Positions 57,338 through 64,000 of a stretch of 64,000 nucleotides of DNA are shown piece by piece. The stretch comes from Streptomyces lydicus (GTDB lineage Bacteria; Actinomycetota; Actinomycetes; Streptomycetales; Streptomycetaceae): contig NZ_JNZA01000008.1 of assembly GCF_000717345.1 (NCBI RefSeq), positions 62,001 to 126,000 on the forward strand. Reading direction: 5' to 3'. The first letter of the stretch is position 1. Each line of letters opens with the position of its first letter. Below the pieces are notes generated by a model. That model did not search any database. It saw only the letters and a program-made list of their open reading frames with translations, and was not told where the DNA came from. Both the position numbers and the translations under genes were made by a program.

Positions 57338-58111
57338 TCACAGCCCGAAGCGGCGTTGGAGGCTCCCGAGGTTGCCGGGCAGTTGGGGCAGTTGTGAGCC
57401 ACTTTGCGGGACGTGCCCGCCGTTGCCCGGAACCCCCGCCTCCGTCGGCACCGCGCCGGTCGCCAGCTCCGGCATCAGCTGCTCCGTCGACTGGAGCAGG
57501 ACCGTGCCGGCGCCGACGAACTCGAACTGGTGCTCCTCGCCGGACGCCCCGCCGATGCCGGTGTGCGCCCGCAGCCCGCCCAGGAATCCCCGCAGGTACT
57601 GGTGGTCGTAGTGGTGGCAGGGGGAGGGGCAGTCCGCCCAGCCGACGAGCGCCTGCGGGTCCACCCGGATCGGCGGCTCCATGAAGACCACCGGCCCGTT
57701 GGACGCGGCCACGAACTTGCCCGTCCCGATGAGCGTGAGGAAGCCCGGGATGATCGACTGCTTCAGCGACAGAGATGGCTGAAACGCGAGCAGGTTGCCG
57801 GAGCGAATAGTGAGGTTGCCCTCGTCGAGATCGAAGGAATTCACATCGAAGGCACGGTCCGCGAGCAGCATCTTTCCCCGGCCCTCGGCGACGACCCAGT
57901 CCGCGGCGTGCAGTGGCGAATGGAAACTTCCGGCGATCAGCCGGTCGAGCCGGCCGTGCCCGATGCCGTGGAAGTCGATCTGCCCGTAGTAGGCGATCAT
58001 CTTCCCCTTCTGCAGGAACCACTGGCCGTCCAGATCGACGCTGAAGGCGTACGGATTGACGTTGTCATCGGCGGGGAGCGACGCGACGTCGTGGACAACG
58101 GGACCGGTCAC
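57338..58111 (-). CDS. AIM24 family protein, third paralogue
   Basis: A 257-residue protein of the AIM24/DUF124 beta-roll family. The conserved LDGQWFLQKGKMIAYYGQIDFHG start and the FEFVGAGTVLLQSTE end match the other two copies. It has an extra C-terminal Gly/Pro/Gln tail of about 40 residues. Its start overlaps the upstream copy by 4 bases. The biochemical role of bacterial AIM24 proteins is not known to me. The eukaryotic homologue is mitochondrial. Confidence 0.9.
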   Translation of the reverse strand: MTGPVVHDVASLPADDNVNPYAFSVDLDGQWFLQKGKMIAYYGQIDFHGIGHGRLDRLIAGSFHSPLHAADWVVAEGRGKMLLADRAFDVNSFDLDEGNLTIRSGNLLAFQPSLSLKQSIIPGFLTLIGTGKFVAASNGPVVFMEPPIRVDPQALVGWADCPSPCHHYDHQYLRGFLGGLRAHTGIGGASGEEHQFEFVGAGTVLLQSTEQLMPELATGAVPTEAGVPGNGGHVPQSGSQLPQLPGNLGSLQRRFGL

Positions 58112-58770
58112 AGCTTCTCCTCCGACGCCTGGACGTAGACGGTGCCCTGGCCCGACAGCTCCAGCTGGAACGCCTCGCCGGAACCGCGGCCCACCATGTC
58201 GCGCCAGCCGAGCGCGGTGGACAGTTTGTTGCGGACCTCGCCGCGGTGGGCGACGTATGCCTGCGGATCGACATGGACCGGGCGCTGCGGCGTGATCGGC
58301 AGCTCGATGACGCCGCCGTGCGCCATCACCGCGGCCGAGCCGACGCCCTTGAGGGTCGTGGTGAACAGGCCCTGGCCGGTGACCTGGCCGCGCACCATGC
58401 CCATCACCCCGCCCTGCGAGCCCATGAACATCGTGCCCTGCTGGAGCGAGCCGTCGAAGGCCAGCAGCCGGTCGGCCTCGACGTAGAGCGTCTCGCCCGT
58501 CAGGTCGACGACGTGGACGTGGTGGCCGCCGTGGCCGAACATGACCGTGGCGGTACGGCCCGCGGGCACCTCGACCGTCATCAGGGGCGTGGCCTCACCG
58601 GCGATCCGGCGGCCGATCATCGAGCCGACGCCGCCCTGGCCGCCCTGGATGTTCGGGGTGAAGTGCACCTCGCCGCGGTAGGCGAGCATCGCCCCGCGCT
58701 GGCTGTACATCCGCTGGCCGGGCGCGATCGTGGCCTGCACCATGCGGGAGTTGAGGGCCTCGAACGGCAT
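58108..58770 (-). CDS. AIM24 family protein, second paralogue
   Basis: A 220-residue AIM24 protein. Beta-strand repeats are rich in Gly and Val, with GQRMYSQRGAMLAYRGEVHF near the start and AFQLELSGQGTVYVQASE at the end. It overlaps the preceding paralogue by one base and the following one by four, so all three are made from one message, probably in a fixed ratio and perhaps as a hetero-oligomer (inference). Confidence 0.9.
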   Translation of the reverse strand: MPFEALNSRMVQATIAPGQRMYSQRGAMLAYRGEVHFTPNIQGGQGGVGSMIGRRIAGEATPLMTVEVPAGRTATVMFGHGGHHVHVVDLTGETLYVEADRLLAFDGSLQQGTMFMGSQGGVMGMVRGQVTGQGLFTTTLKGVGSAAVMAHGGVIELPITPQRPVHVDPQAYVAHRGEVRNKLSTALGWRDMVGRGSGEAFQLELSGQGTVYVQASEEKL

Positions 58771-59408
58771 CAGACCTCACCGCCCACGGTGTTGCGCTCG
58801 CTGGGCTGGACGTAGACCAGGCCCTCGCCCTCGAAGCGGATCTGGAACGCCTCGCCGGAGCCCTCTCCCATGAACGTGCGGAAGTTCACCCCGGACTGGA
58901 AGTGCTGGCGGAGGTCGCCGGTGTGCGCCACGTACGCGCCCGGGTCGACCTGGAGCGGGTACTGCTTGGTGACCCGCAGCACCACCGCCGGCCCGTCCGA
59001 GGTGATCGCCGCCTGGCCGCTGCCCTCGACGGTGGTGGTGAACAGGCCGTTGCCCTGCGAGGCGCCGCGCAGACCGGTGAAGGTCGTGCCGGTGCGCAGC
59101 GCGGCGTCCGTGCACAGCAGGTTGCTGGCCTCCACGTAGAGCTTCTCGCCGCGCAGCTGCACCAGGTTGATCTCGCTGGCGCGGTCGGCGAAGTAGCAGG
59201 TGCCGTGGCCCTTCACCTCCATCACGGCCATCTGTTCCCCCGTCAGCCGCCGGGTGACCATGCCGCGCAGACCCTCGCCGCCGCCGGTCATCTTCTTGAA
59301 GGCCATCTGGCCGTCGTACGCGACCATCGCACCGTTCTTCGCCTTGACGGCATCGCCCGTCATGTCGACGGCGAGCACCTTGCTCCCCTGGAGCCGAAAC
59401 TGAGCCAC
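58770..59408 (-). CDS. AIM24 family protein, first paralogue
   Basis: A 212-residue AIM24 protein, first of the three-gene operon. It has KAKNGAMVAYDGQMAF near the N-terminus and AFQIRFEGEGLVYVQPSE near the C-terminus. No signal peptide is visible. The ATG is followed by AQFRLQGSKVLAVDM. A weak GGCTC-rich leader precedes it. The divergent neighbour is the DUF3817 operon. Confidence 0.9.
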   Translation of the reverse strand: MAQFRLQGSKVLAVDMTGDAVKAKNGAMVAYDGQMAFKKMTGGGEGLRGMVTRRLTGEQMAVMEVKGHGTCYFADRASEINLVQLRGEKLYVEASNLLCTDAALRTGTTFTGLRGASQGNGLFTTTVEGSGQAAITSDGPAVVLRVTKQYPLQVDPGAYVAHTGDLRQHFQSGVNFRTFMGEGSGEAFQIRFEGEGLVYVQPSERNTVGGEV

Positions 59409-59558
59409 GGGTCAGACGGTAGTCGGCCCGGCCCGCGCGGGGCAGACCCCTCGCCCCTGACGCCGCCCGGATATCTCCCCGGGGCCCGCCCGGGTGACCA
59501 CGCTCACGTCCCCCGTGGGCGGTGCGCACCGGGGCGGCTGTAACAATAGGGCGACGCT

Positions 59559-59574
59559 TGTGAACTCTTGCACA
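59559..59574 (+). promoter_or_regulatory. Rex-like operator upstream of DUF3817
   Basis: TGTGAACTCTTGCACA matches 12 of 13 fixed positions of the Rex consensus TGTGAAC-N3-TTCACA. It is extended by one more T/A pair on each side (TTGTG...CACAA). It lies about 15 nt downstream of TAACAAT, a spot from which a repressor would block transcription. Confidence 0.6.
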
Positions 59575-59579
59575 ATCGC

Positions 59580-59686
59580 CCCGCCCGTCGCCCGACCTCC
59601 ACCCCCAGAAGACGGCGCTGCGCGCCGACCGCCCGCCCGTCGCCCGACCTCCACCCCCAGAAGACGGCGCTGCGCGCCGACCGCCC
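59580..59686. repeat. 52-bp perfect tandem duplication
   Basis: Sequence 59580-59634 recurs at 59632-59686 without a mismatch (period 52, about two copies). It starts 5 nt after the Rex-like palindrome and ends 24 nt before the DUF3817 start codon, so it lies in the 5' untranslated region. The perfect match implies a recent event. Confidence 0.95.
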
Positions 59687-59710
59687 ATCTGCCACCCGAA
59701 CGAGGTTCCC

Positions 59711-60061
59711 GTGGACATCAAGACCGCCGCCGCCCTGCACCGCCTGCGCCTGGCCTCCATCCCGGAGGCCATCTCCTTCCCGGCGCTGCTGATCTTCGGT
59801 ACCGGTTTCCGTCTGGCCTTCGACTACGACGCCCTGGTGATGCCGCTCGGCATGATCCACGGCCTGCTCTTCATCACCTACGTGGTGCTGCTGCTGGACG
59901 TGTGGAACCGCACCAAGTGGCCCTTCAAGCGCGTCGCGTTCTTCTTCCTGCTGGCGATCCTGCCGTTCGGCGGCCTCTACGGGGACCGCGTCCTCAAGCG
60001 CGAGGAGGAGGCCGGCGTGATCGCCGCCCGCGCCCGCAAGGAAGGGGTCGTGAACGCATGA
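59711..60061 (+). CDS. DUF3817 family membrane protein
   Basis: A 116-residue protein with three membrane helices and the family pattern in which [15 protein letters not shown] opens the first helix. [19 protein letters not shown] gives the second, and [20 protein letters not shown] the third. Its function is unknown. The GTG start has GAGG 6 nt upstream. The stop overlaps the next ATG by 4 bases. A Rex-like site upstream may tie its expression to the redox state. Confidence 0.88.
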   Translation: MDIKTAAALHRLRLASIPEAISFPALLIFGTGFRLAFDYDALVMPLGMIHGLLFITYVVLLLDVWNRTKWPFKRVAFFFLLAILPFGGLYGDRVLKREEEAGVIAARARKEGVVNA

Positions 60062-60354
60062 TCGTCGCCTTCTCGGTGAGCCCGCTGGGCGTCGGTGAGG
60101 ACGTCGGCGAGTACGTCGCCGACGCGGTCCGCGTCGTCCGCGAGTCGGGCCTGCCCAACCGTACGGACGCCATGTTCACCTCCATCGAGGGCGAGTGGGA
60201 CGAGGTCATGGACGTCGTCAAGCGCGCCGTCGCAGCCGTCGAGGCCCGCGCCGGCCGGGTCTCCCTGGTCCTGAAGGCCGACATCCGCCCGGGGGTGGTG
60301 GACGGGTTGACGTCGAAGGTGGACACCGTCGAGCGGTACCTGGCTGGGGCCTGA
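60058..60354 (+). CDS. MTH1187-family thiamine-binding-like protein
   Basis: A 98-residue ferredoxin-like protein of the MTH1187/YkoF-type superfamily. It has the conserved [30 protein letters not shown] and the internal [18 protein letters not shown] helix. Relatives bind thiamine or its hydroxymethylpyrimidine part. Here the ligand is inference. Its ATG overlaps the DUF3817 stop (ATGA), so the two proteins are made together. Confidence 0.88.
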   Translation: MIVAFSVSPLGVGEDVGEYVADAVRVVRESGLPNRTDAMFTSIEGEWDEVMDVVKRAVAAVEARAGRVSLVLKADIRPGVVDGLTSKVDTVERYLAGA

Positions 60355-60355
60355 T

Positions 60356-60730
60356 TCCCACGTTTTTGTCTGCGGCGCCGTGGTGGTTTCTCGCCGTTGC
60401 GCTTTGCGGCGCCGCCGCACGTTGTCGGCTTTCCCGCCGTGTGCCTTCTCGTCGTTGCGCCTGCGGCGGGCTGGGTTGGTGTTGGGTGCGGTGCCGCTCC
60501 TCCGGACTTCGTCCTGCGGCGCGGCCCCTCCCGTGAGTGGGTGGAAAAAGGCCGGTGGGGGCGGGCGTCTTACTGACGCTCGCCCCCACCGGCCTTTAAC
60601 TTTCCCTCCCACGGGAGGGGCTGGACCGGAGGACGAAGTCTGGAGGGCCGGCACCGCACCCGACGACCACCCGCCCGCGGCAGGCGCAACGGCGAGAAAC
60701 CACCACGGCGGGACGGACAAAAACGTGGGA
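60356..60730. repeat. 375-bp imperfect inverted repeat (fold-back element)
   Basis: The outermost 15 bp (TCCCACGTTTTTGTC / GACAAAAACGTGGGA) and then a 28-bp block ending in TTTCTCGCCGTTGCGC are perfect inverted copies. Further blocks around ACTTCGTCCT and GCCCCTCCCG also match. The left arm carries a second, diverged copy of the CTTCTCGTCGTTGCGC unit, so the arms are unequal. There is no coding frame. The form suggests a MITE-like or hairpin repeat between two convergent genes. Confidence 0.85.
60547..60597. terminator. Bidirectional terminator at the centre of the fold-back repeat
   Basis: A 17-bp perfect outer stem (AAAGGCCGGTGGGGGCG and its complement) continues through a G-U pair into GCGTC/GACGC with a 5-nt loop. 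T-rich flanks occur on both strands. It serves the convergent MTH1187-like and ArsR genes. Confidence 0.92.
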
Positions 60731-60732
60731 GG

Positions 60733-61713
60733 TCACCCCAGGAGCGCGGAGCCCAGGGGGGTGCGTTCGTAGTGCACCTCGTGGCCGTGGCGGCGGGCGG
60801 TGAGCAGGCCGGCGGCGCGCAGGACGGAGAGGTGGGCCGAGACCGACGACGGTGCCAGGCGCAGGCGGTGGGCCAGGGCCGTCGTCGTCGAGGGGGCGTC
60901 GAGCGCGGCCAGTACCGCGGCGCGGTTGGTTCCCAGGAGCCGGGCCAGCGTCGGCCCGGTCTCCGGCTCGCTCCACAGGCCGCCGATTCCGCGTGCGGGG
61001 TAGATGACGGTCGGCTGCCACGGTGGGTCGAAGCCGCTCACCACGTCCGGCCAGACGAAGATGCTCGGCAGCAGCAGCACCCCGCGGCCGTCCAGGTCCT
61101 GGGTCTGGACGAAGTCCGTACGGGTACGGACCGTCAGGGTGTCGCCGGACCAGGTCACCCGCGGATGCAGGTCGGCGAACAGCCGGCGCAGCCCGCCGTC
61201 CGCCAGTTGGCGCGACCGGTAGGCGATCTCCGCCTCCAGCAGCGCCCGCAGCCGCGGCCAGTCCGGGGCGAGCAGTGCGTGCCAGGCCCGTTCGGTGACG
61301 TCGGCGAGTTCGCGGATCGCGGCCGCCGGATCGGCCAGCGCGGCACGGCCCCGTTCCGACTCCGGCCCGCCGGGTGTGCAGGCCAGGGACTTGGCCATCT
61401 CGGCGCGGGCCAGGGCCGGATCGGTGGCCCGCAGCCGCGCCAGCTCCTCGCCGAAGTCGGCCAGCGGGGTGTCCGGGGGGCGGCCCAGGAAGTCCGGGGT
61501 GTAGCCGGGCGGCGAGGACGGCATGAACAGCCACAGCGGCGTCAGGTCCAGCCCTGCCAGCGCCGCGCGCATCCGGCGCAGCCAGGGCGTGTGGTAGCCG
61601 TGCCGGTCGGCGCGGCGCAGGGTCCGTACGGCCTCGTGGGTCTCGCACAGCGGTGAGACCGCGAACCGGATGCGGAGCAGGTCGTCGGCGTCGAAGCGCA
61701 GATGCAGCGGCAC
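60733..61713 (-). CDS. ArsR-family regulator with N-terminal DUF5937-like domain
   Basis: A 326-residue protein. The C-terminal 75 residues form an ArsR-type winged helix (TTTALAHRLRLAPSSVSAHLSVLRAAGLLTARRHGHEVHYE, shown here as LAPSSVSAHL and RHGHEVHYE). The long N-terminal part looks like the DUF5937 sensor domain (LHLRFDADDLLRIRFAVSPL). It lacks the metal-binding cysteines of true ArsR. I chose GTG 61713, which has GGAAGGGG upstream. An earlier GTG would leave only 35 nt to the divergent MFS gene. It probably controls that exporter. Confidence 0.88.
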   Translation of the reverse strand: MPLHLRFDADDLLRIRFAVSPLCETHEAVRTLRRADRHGYHTPWLRRMRAALAGLDLTPLWLFMPSSPPGYTPDFLGRPPDTPLADFGEELARLRATDPALARAEMAKSLACTPGGPESERGRAALADPAAAIRELADVTERAWHALLAPDWPRLRALLEAEIAYRSRQLADGGLRRLFADLHPRVTWSGDTLTVRTRTDFVQTQDLDGRGVLLLPSIFVWPDVVSGFDPPWQPTVIYPARGIGGLWSEPETGPTLARLLGTNRAAVLAALDAPSTTTALAHRLRLAPSSVSAHLSVLRAAGLLTARRHGHEVHYERTPLGSALLG

Positions 61714-61787
61714 GGCCGCCCCTTCCCCCGGATTCGGCTCCAGCCGAAACACTAGGGGGTGCGGGCGCCTCCCGGCAGGCTGCCGGC
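61714..61787. promoter_or_regulatory. Divergent promoter between arsR-like and MFS genes
   Basis: The gap contains CACTAGGGGGT, with TAGGGG as a possible -10 for the MFS gene, and ribosome-site-like GGAAGGGG for the regulator on the other strand. The short distance makes joint control likely. Confidence 0.45.
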
Positions 61788-63098
61788 ATGTCCGCGACCA
61801 CCGGGCCCGTACCGCCGGGCCGTCCTCCGGCCTGCCGCGACGGGGCGGGCGCCGGTGCCGGGCCGGTGCGTCCGCCCGGCTACCGCGCCGTCTTCGCCGT
61901 CGCCGAGTTCCGGTACGTCTTCGCCGCCCACCTGCTCTCCTCGCTCGGCGTGGTCGTCTGCGAGATCGCGCTGTCCGTGCTGGTCTTCCAGCTCACCGAC
62001 TCCCCGCTGCTCAGCGCCCTGACCTTCGCGCTGGGCCTGCTCCCGTACGTCGTTGGTGGCACCCTGCTGTCGGCCGTCGCCGACCGCTACCCGGCCCGCC
62101 GGGTGCTGGTGGTCTGCGACCTGCTGTGCGCGCCGGCCGCCGCGTGCATGGCGGTGCCCGGCACACCGGTCGCGGTGCTGCTCGTCCTGCGCTGTGTGAT
62201 CGCCGCCGTCGCGCCGGTCTTCGCCGGGACCCGCGCCGCGACGCTGGCGGACGTCCTCGGCGACGGCGAGCTGTTCGTGCTGGGGCGCTCGGTCCTCCGC
62301 ATCGTCAATCAGGGCGCCCAGCTGGCGGGGTTCGGGGCCGGCGGGCTGCTGCTGGCCGTCGCGTCGCCCGGGGCGGTGCTCGCGATCACCGTGGGTACGT
62401 TCCTCGGCTCGGCGCTGCTGCTGCGGCTGGGCACCCTCGCCCGGCCCGCGCGGGACGCCGCCGGGCACGGGAGGGGCGGCGGGGCGCTGCTGGGCGCCTC
62501 GCTGGGCGGCGTCCGGCGGCTGCTGGCCGACCGCAGGGTGCGCGCGTTGCTGCTGCTGAGCTGGCTGCCGCCGGCGTTCGTCGTCGTCCCGGAGGCGCTG
62601 CTGATCGCCTACGCGGGCCGGCTCGGCGTCGGTCCGGCCGGCGCGGGGCTGCTGATGTGCAGCATGCCGCTGGGCGCGGTGACCGCGGAGAGTGTGGTCG
62701 GTGCGTTCCTGGGTCCCGCGGCGCGGGCCCGGCTCACCTTCCCGATGGGCGTCTTCGCGGTGCTGCCCTCGCTGGGTTTCGCCGTCGAGCCGTCGCTGGG
62801 CTGGGCGGTGGTGCTGCTGGTGCTGACCGGCACCGGGATCTCGTACAACTTCGGGGTCGACCGCTGGCTGGTCGCCGCGGTCCCCGAGCGGCTGCTGGGG
62901 CAGGCGATGACGGTGACCCAGGCCGGGCGGATGACGGTGATGGGCCTGGCCATGGGGGCTGCCGGGGCCGCCGCGGAGCTGGCGCCGCTGCGGGTGGTGA
63001 TGCCGGCGGCGGGCGTGGTGGGGACGGTCTGCGTGCTGGCGGTGATCGCGGAGGTGCGGCGTTCCGGGGCCGCTCCGGGCGTCCGGAAGGCGGCGTGA
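61788..63098 (+). CDS. MFS transporter
   Basis: A 436-residue transporter with about twelve membrane helices. The cytoplasmic motif-A loop between helices two and three reads SAVADRYPARRVLVVCD, with the D-R-Y-P-x-R pattern of drug-efflux MFS proteins. A central loop (about residues 225-245) is Gly/Arg-rich. It is divergent from an ArsR-type regulator, so it is probably an inducible exporter. The substrate is not visible. Confidence 0.92.
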   Translation: MSATTGPVPPGRPPACRDGAGAGAGPVRPPGYRAVFAVAEFRYVFAAHLLSSLGVVVCEIALSVLVFQLTDSPLLSALTFALGLLPYVVGGTLLSAVADRYPARRVLVVCDLLCAPAAACMAVPGTPVAVLLVLRCVIAAVAPVFAGTRAATLADVLGDGELFVLGRSVLRIVNQGAQLAGFGAGGLLLAVASPGAVLAITVGTFLGSALLLRLGTLARPARDAAGHGRGGGALLGASLGGVRRLLADRRVRALLLLSWLPPAFVVVPEALLIAYAGRLGVGPAGAGLLMCSMPLGAVTAESVVGAFLGPAARARLTFPMGVFAVLPSLGFAVEPSLGWAVVLLVLTGTGISYNFGVDRWLVAAVPERLLGQAMTVTQAGRMTVMGLAMGAAGAAAELAPLRVVMPAAGVVGTVCVLAVIAEVRRSGAAPGVRKAA

Positions 63099-63135
63099 CC
63101 GCGATACCCCGGTGGTACCGAAAACTGAGACAGGG

Positions 63136-63172
63136 CTGACCAGCATATGACCGCCGGGTAGGGTCGAAGACG
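63136..63172 (+). promoter_or_regulatory. Leaderless promoter of the MarR gene
   Basis: CTGACC (63136-63141) and TAGGGT (63159-63164) are exactly 17 bp apart, close to TTGACN-N17-TAGRNT. Transcription would start at about 63170-63172, where GTG lies. No ribosome site precedes the GTG, so the mRNA is probably leaderless. Confidence 0.6.
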
Positions 63173-63681
63173 TGTCGAAGCCGCTCAGCCTTGCTTTCGA
63201 TCCCATCGCCCGCGCCGACGAATTGTGGCGGCAGCGATGGGGTGCCGTGCCGTCGATGGCCGCGATCACCTCGATCATGCGCGCCCACCAGATCCTGCTG
63301 TCCGAGGTGGACGCGGTGGTCAAGCCCTACGGGCTGACCTTCGCGCGCTACGAGGCGCTGGTGCTGCTGACCTTCTCCAAGGCCGGTGAGCTGCCGATGT
63401 CGAAGATCGGTGAGCGGCTGATGGTGCACCCGACCTCGGTCACCAACACCGTCGACCGCCTGGTGAAGTCCGGGCTGGTCGCCAAGCGGCCCAATCCGAA
63501 CGACGGCCGGGGCACGCTCGCCTCGATCACGGACAAGGGCCGGGAGGTGTGCGACGCCGCGACCCGGGACCTGATGGCGATGGACTTCGGGCTGGGCGCG
63601 TACGACGCCGAGGAGTGCGGCGAGATCTTCGCGATGCTGCGGCCGCTGCGGGTGGCCGCGGCGGACTTCGACGAGGAGTAG
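63172..63681 (+). CDS. MarR family transcriptional regulator
   Basis: A 169-residue MarR protein with an extra N-terminal arm (SLAFDPIARADELWRQRWG). Its DNA-binding core has MSKIGERLMVHPTSVTNTVDRLVKSGLVAKRPNPNDGRGTLASIT, shown here by its LMVHPTSVTN and PNDGRG parts. It starts at a GTG on a probable leaderless transcript. The next gene on the same strand is a DUF3817 protein, a pairing that may be functional. The effector is unknown. Confidence 0.93.
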   Translation: MSKPLSLAFDPIARADELWRQRWGAVPSMAAITSIMRAHQILLSEVDAVVKPYGLTFARYEALVLLTFSKAGELPMSKIGERLMVHPTSVTNTVDRLVKSGLVAKRPNPNDGRGTLASITDKGREVCDAATRDLMAMDFGLGAYDAEECGEIFAMLRPLRVAAADFDEE

Positions 63682-63757
63682 CGGGGCGGTCCGCCCGCCC
63701 TCCGGCGGCGGCCCGGTGTCCGCGGGGGGCGGTGAAGATCGCCCCGGAACGGGTGGT

Positions 63758-63771
63758 TACGCTCTGGGGCA
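63758..63771 (+). promoter_or_regulatory. Candidate -10 of the second DUF3817 gene
   Basis: TACGCT ends 7 nt before ATG 63771, the usual distance for a leaderless start. No ribosome site is visible. The -35 is not clear. Confidence 0.4.
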
Positions 63772-64000
63772 TGAAGCGAAGCGTCCTGACCCGTTACCGG
63801 GTGATGGCCTACATCACCGCCGTGATGCTGCTGGTGCTCTGCACGTGCATGATCTTCAAGTACGGCTTCGGGATGGGCAAGGACCTCACCCTGGTCGTCT
63901 CCCAGATCCACGGCGTGCTCTACATCATCTACCTGGTCTTCGCCTTCGACCTGGGCTCCAAGGCCAAGTGGCCGTTCGGCAAGCTGCTGTGGGTGCTGGT
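63771..64000 (+). CDS. DUF3817 family membrane protein, second copy (truncated by window end)
   Basis: The 76 codons present read as the N-terminal two helices of a DUF3817 protein. VMAYITAVMLLVLCTCMIFKYG gives the first (shown here as VMAYITAVMLLV), then QIHGVLYIIYLVFAFDLGSKAKWPFGKL. The HG...YLVF...KWPF pattern matches the first copy at 59711-60061. The gene continues past the window. Confidence 0.88.
   Translation, partial: MKRSVLTRYRVMAYITAVMLLVLCTCMIFKYGFGMGKDLTLVVSQIHGVLYIIYLVFAFDLGSKAKWPFGKLLWVL

Larger units (their letters stand above)
59409..59710. promoter_or_regulatory. Divergent region with Rex-like box and 52-bp tandem repeat
   Basis: This 300-nt gap separates the AIM24 operon from the DUF3817 operon. 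It has the Rex-like palindrome at 59559-59574, TAACAAT just before it as a possible -10 region, and a perfect 52-bp tandem duplication after it. No gene is visible. Confidence 0.6.

Overview
The window is chromosomal DNA from a Streptomyces or a very close relative. The evidence is the very high GC content with strong third-position GC bias, frequent GTG starts, probable leaderless promoters, and a gene order I recognise as the conserved Streptomyces core around S. coelicolor SCO5352-SCO5407. The scy-filP polar-growth pair, nucS, and the large actinobacterial forms of rho and atpH support this. I see no prophage, transposase, CRISPR array or integrated element.

Layout. (a) 0.4-7.6 kb: a tRNA-Arg(CCG), a lone receiver protein, a synthetase-like NrtL in the place where related actinobacteria have argS, then lysA, hom, thrC and thrB (lysine and threonine synthesis from aspartate). 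(b) 7.9-18.4 kb: rho, an LCP cell-wall ligase, rpmE, prfA, prmC, a Sua5-type tRNA-modification enzyme, a low-molecular-weight phosphatase homologue that has lost its nucleophilic cysteine, a serine hydroxymethyltransferase and a WecA/TagO-like lipid-linked sugar transferase. (c) 18.5-26.7 kb: the complete F1Fo ATP synthase operon atpI-B-E-F-H-A-G-D-C. It has a Rex-like site just upstream of atpI and a strong hairpin after atpC. (d) 26.7-34.2 kb: a DUF2550 membrane protein, a NarL-type two-component pair, a membrane protein, a PduO-type cobalamin adenosyltransferase, an ABC-2 exporter with a divergent TetR regulator, and a 3-hydroxyacyl-CoA dehydrogenase. (e) 34.3-40.7 kb: a STAS protein, a large membrane-anchored P-loop protein, the mismatch endonuclease nucS, and small conserved proteins. 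(f) 40.7-45.2 kb: two tandem, recently duplicated ABC ATPase/permease pairs. One carries Pro-rich tails and a fourfold AGTMMLQAQ repeat. (g) 45.4-53.7 kb: filP and scy, then methylmalonyl-CoA epimerase, a thiolase and meaB (B12-dependent acyl-CoA metabolism). (h) 53.7-64 kb: a PepSY protein divergent from an OmpR-type two-component system, three tandem AIM24 paralogues, two DUF3817 membrane proteins, a thiamine-binding-like protein, an ArsR regulator divergent from an MFS exporter, and two MarR regulators.

Most of the window is conserved housekeeping sequence. Its unusual content lies in: a Cys-to-Ser phosphatase homologue; a P-loop protein with Arg for the Walker lysine and a long secreted Thr/Pro tail; repeats of a possible phospho-threonine motif on an ABC permease; two Rex-like operators; helically phased CTGAAG boxes; a 375-bp fold-back repeat with a terminator at its centre; a 52-bp tandem duplication; and a short palindromic repeat that has become coding sequence.
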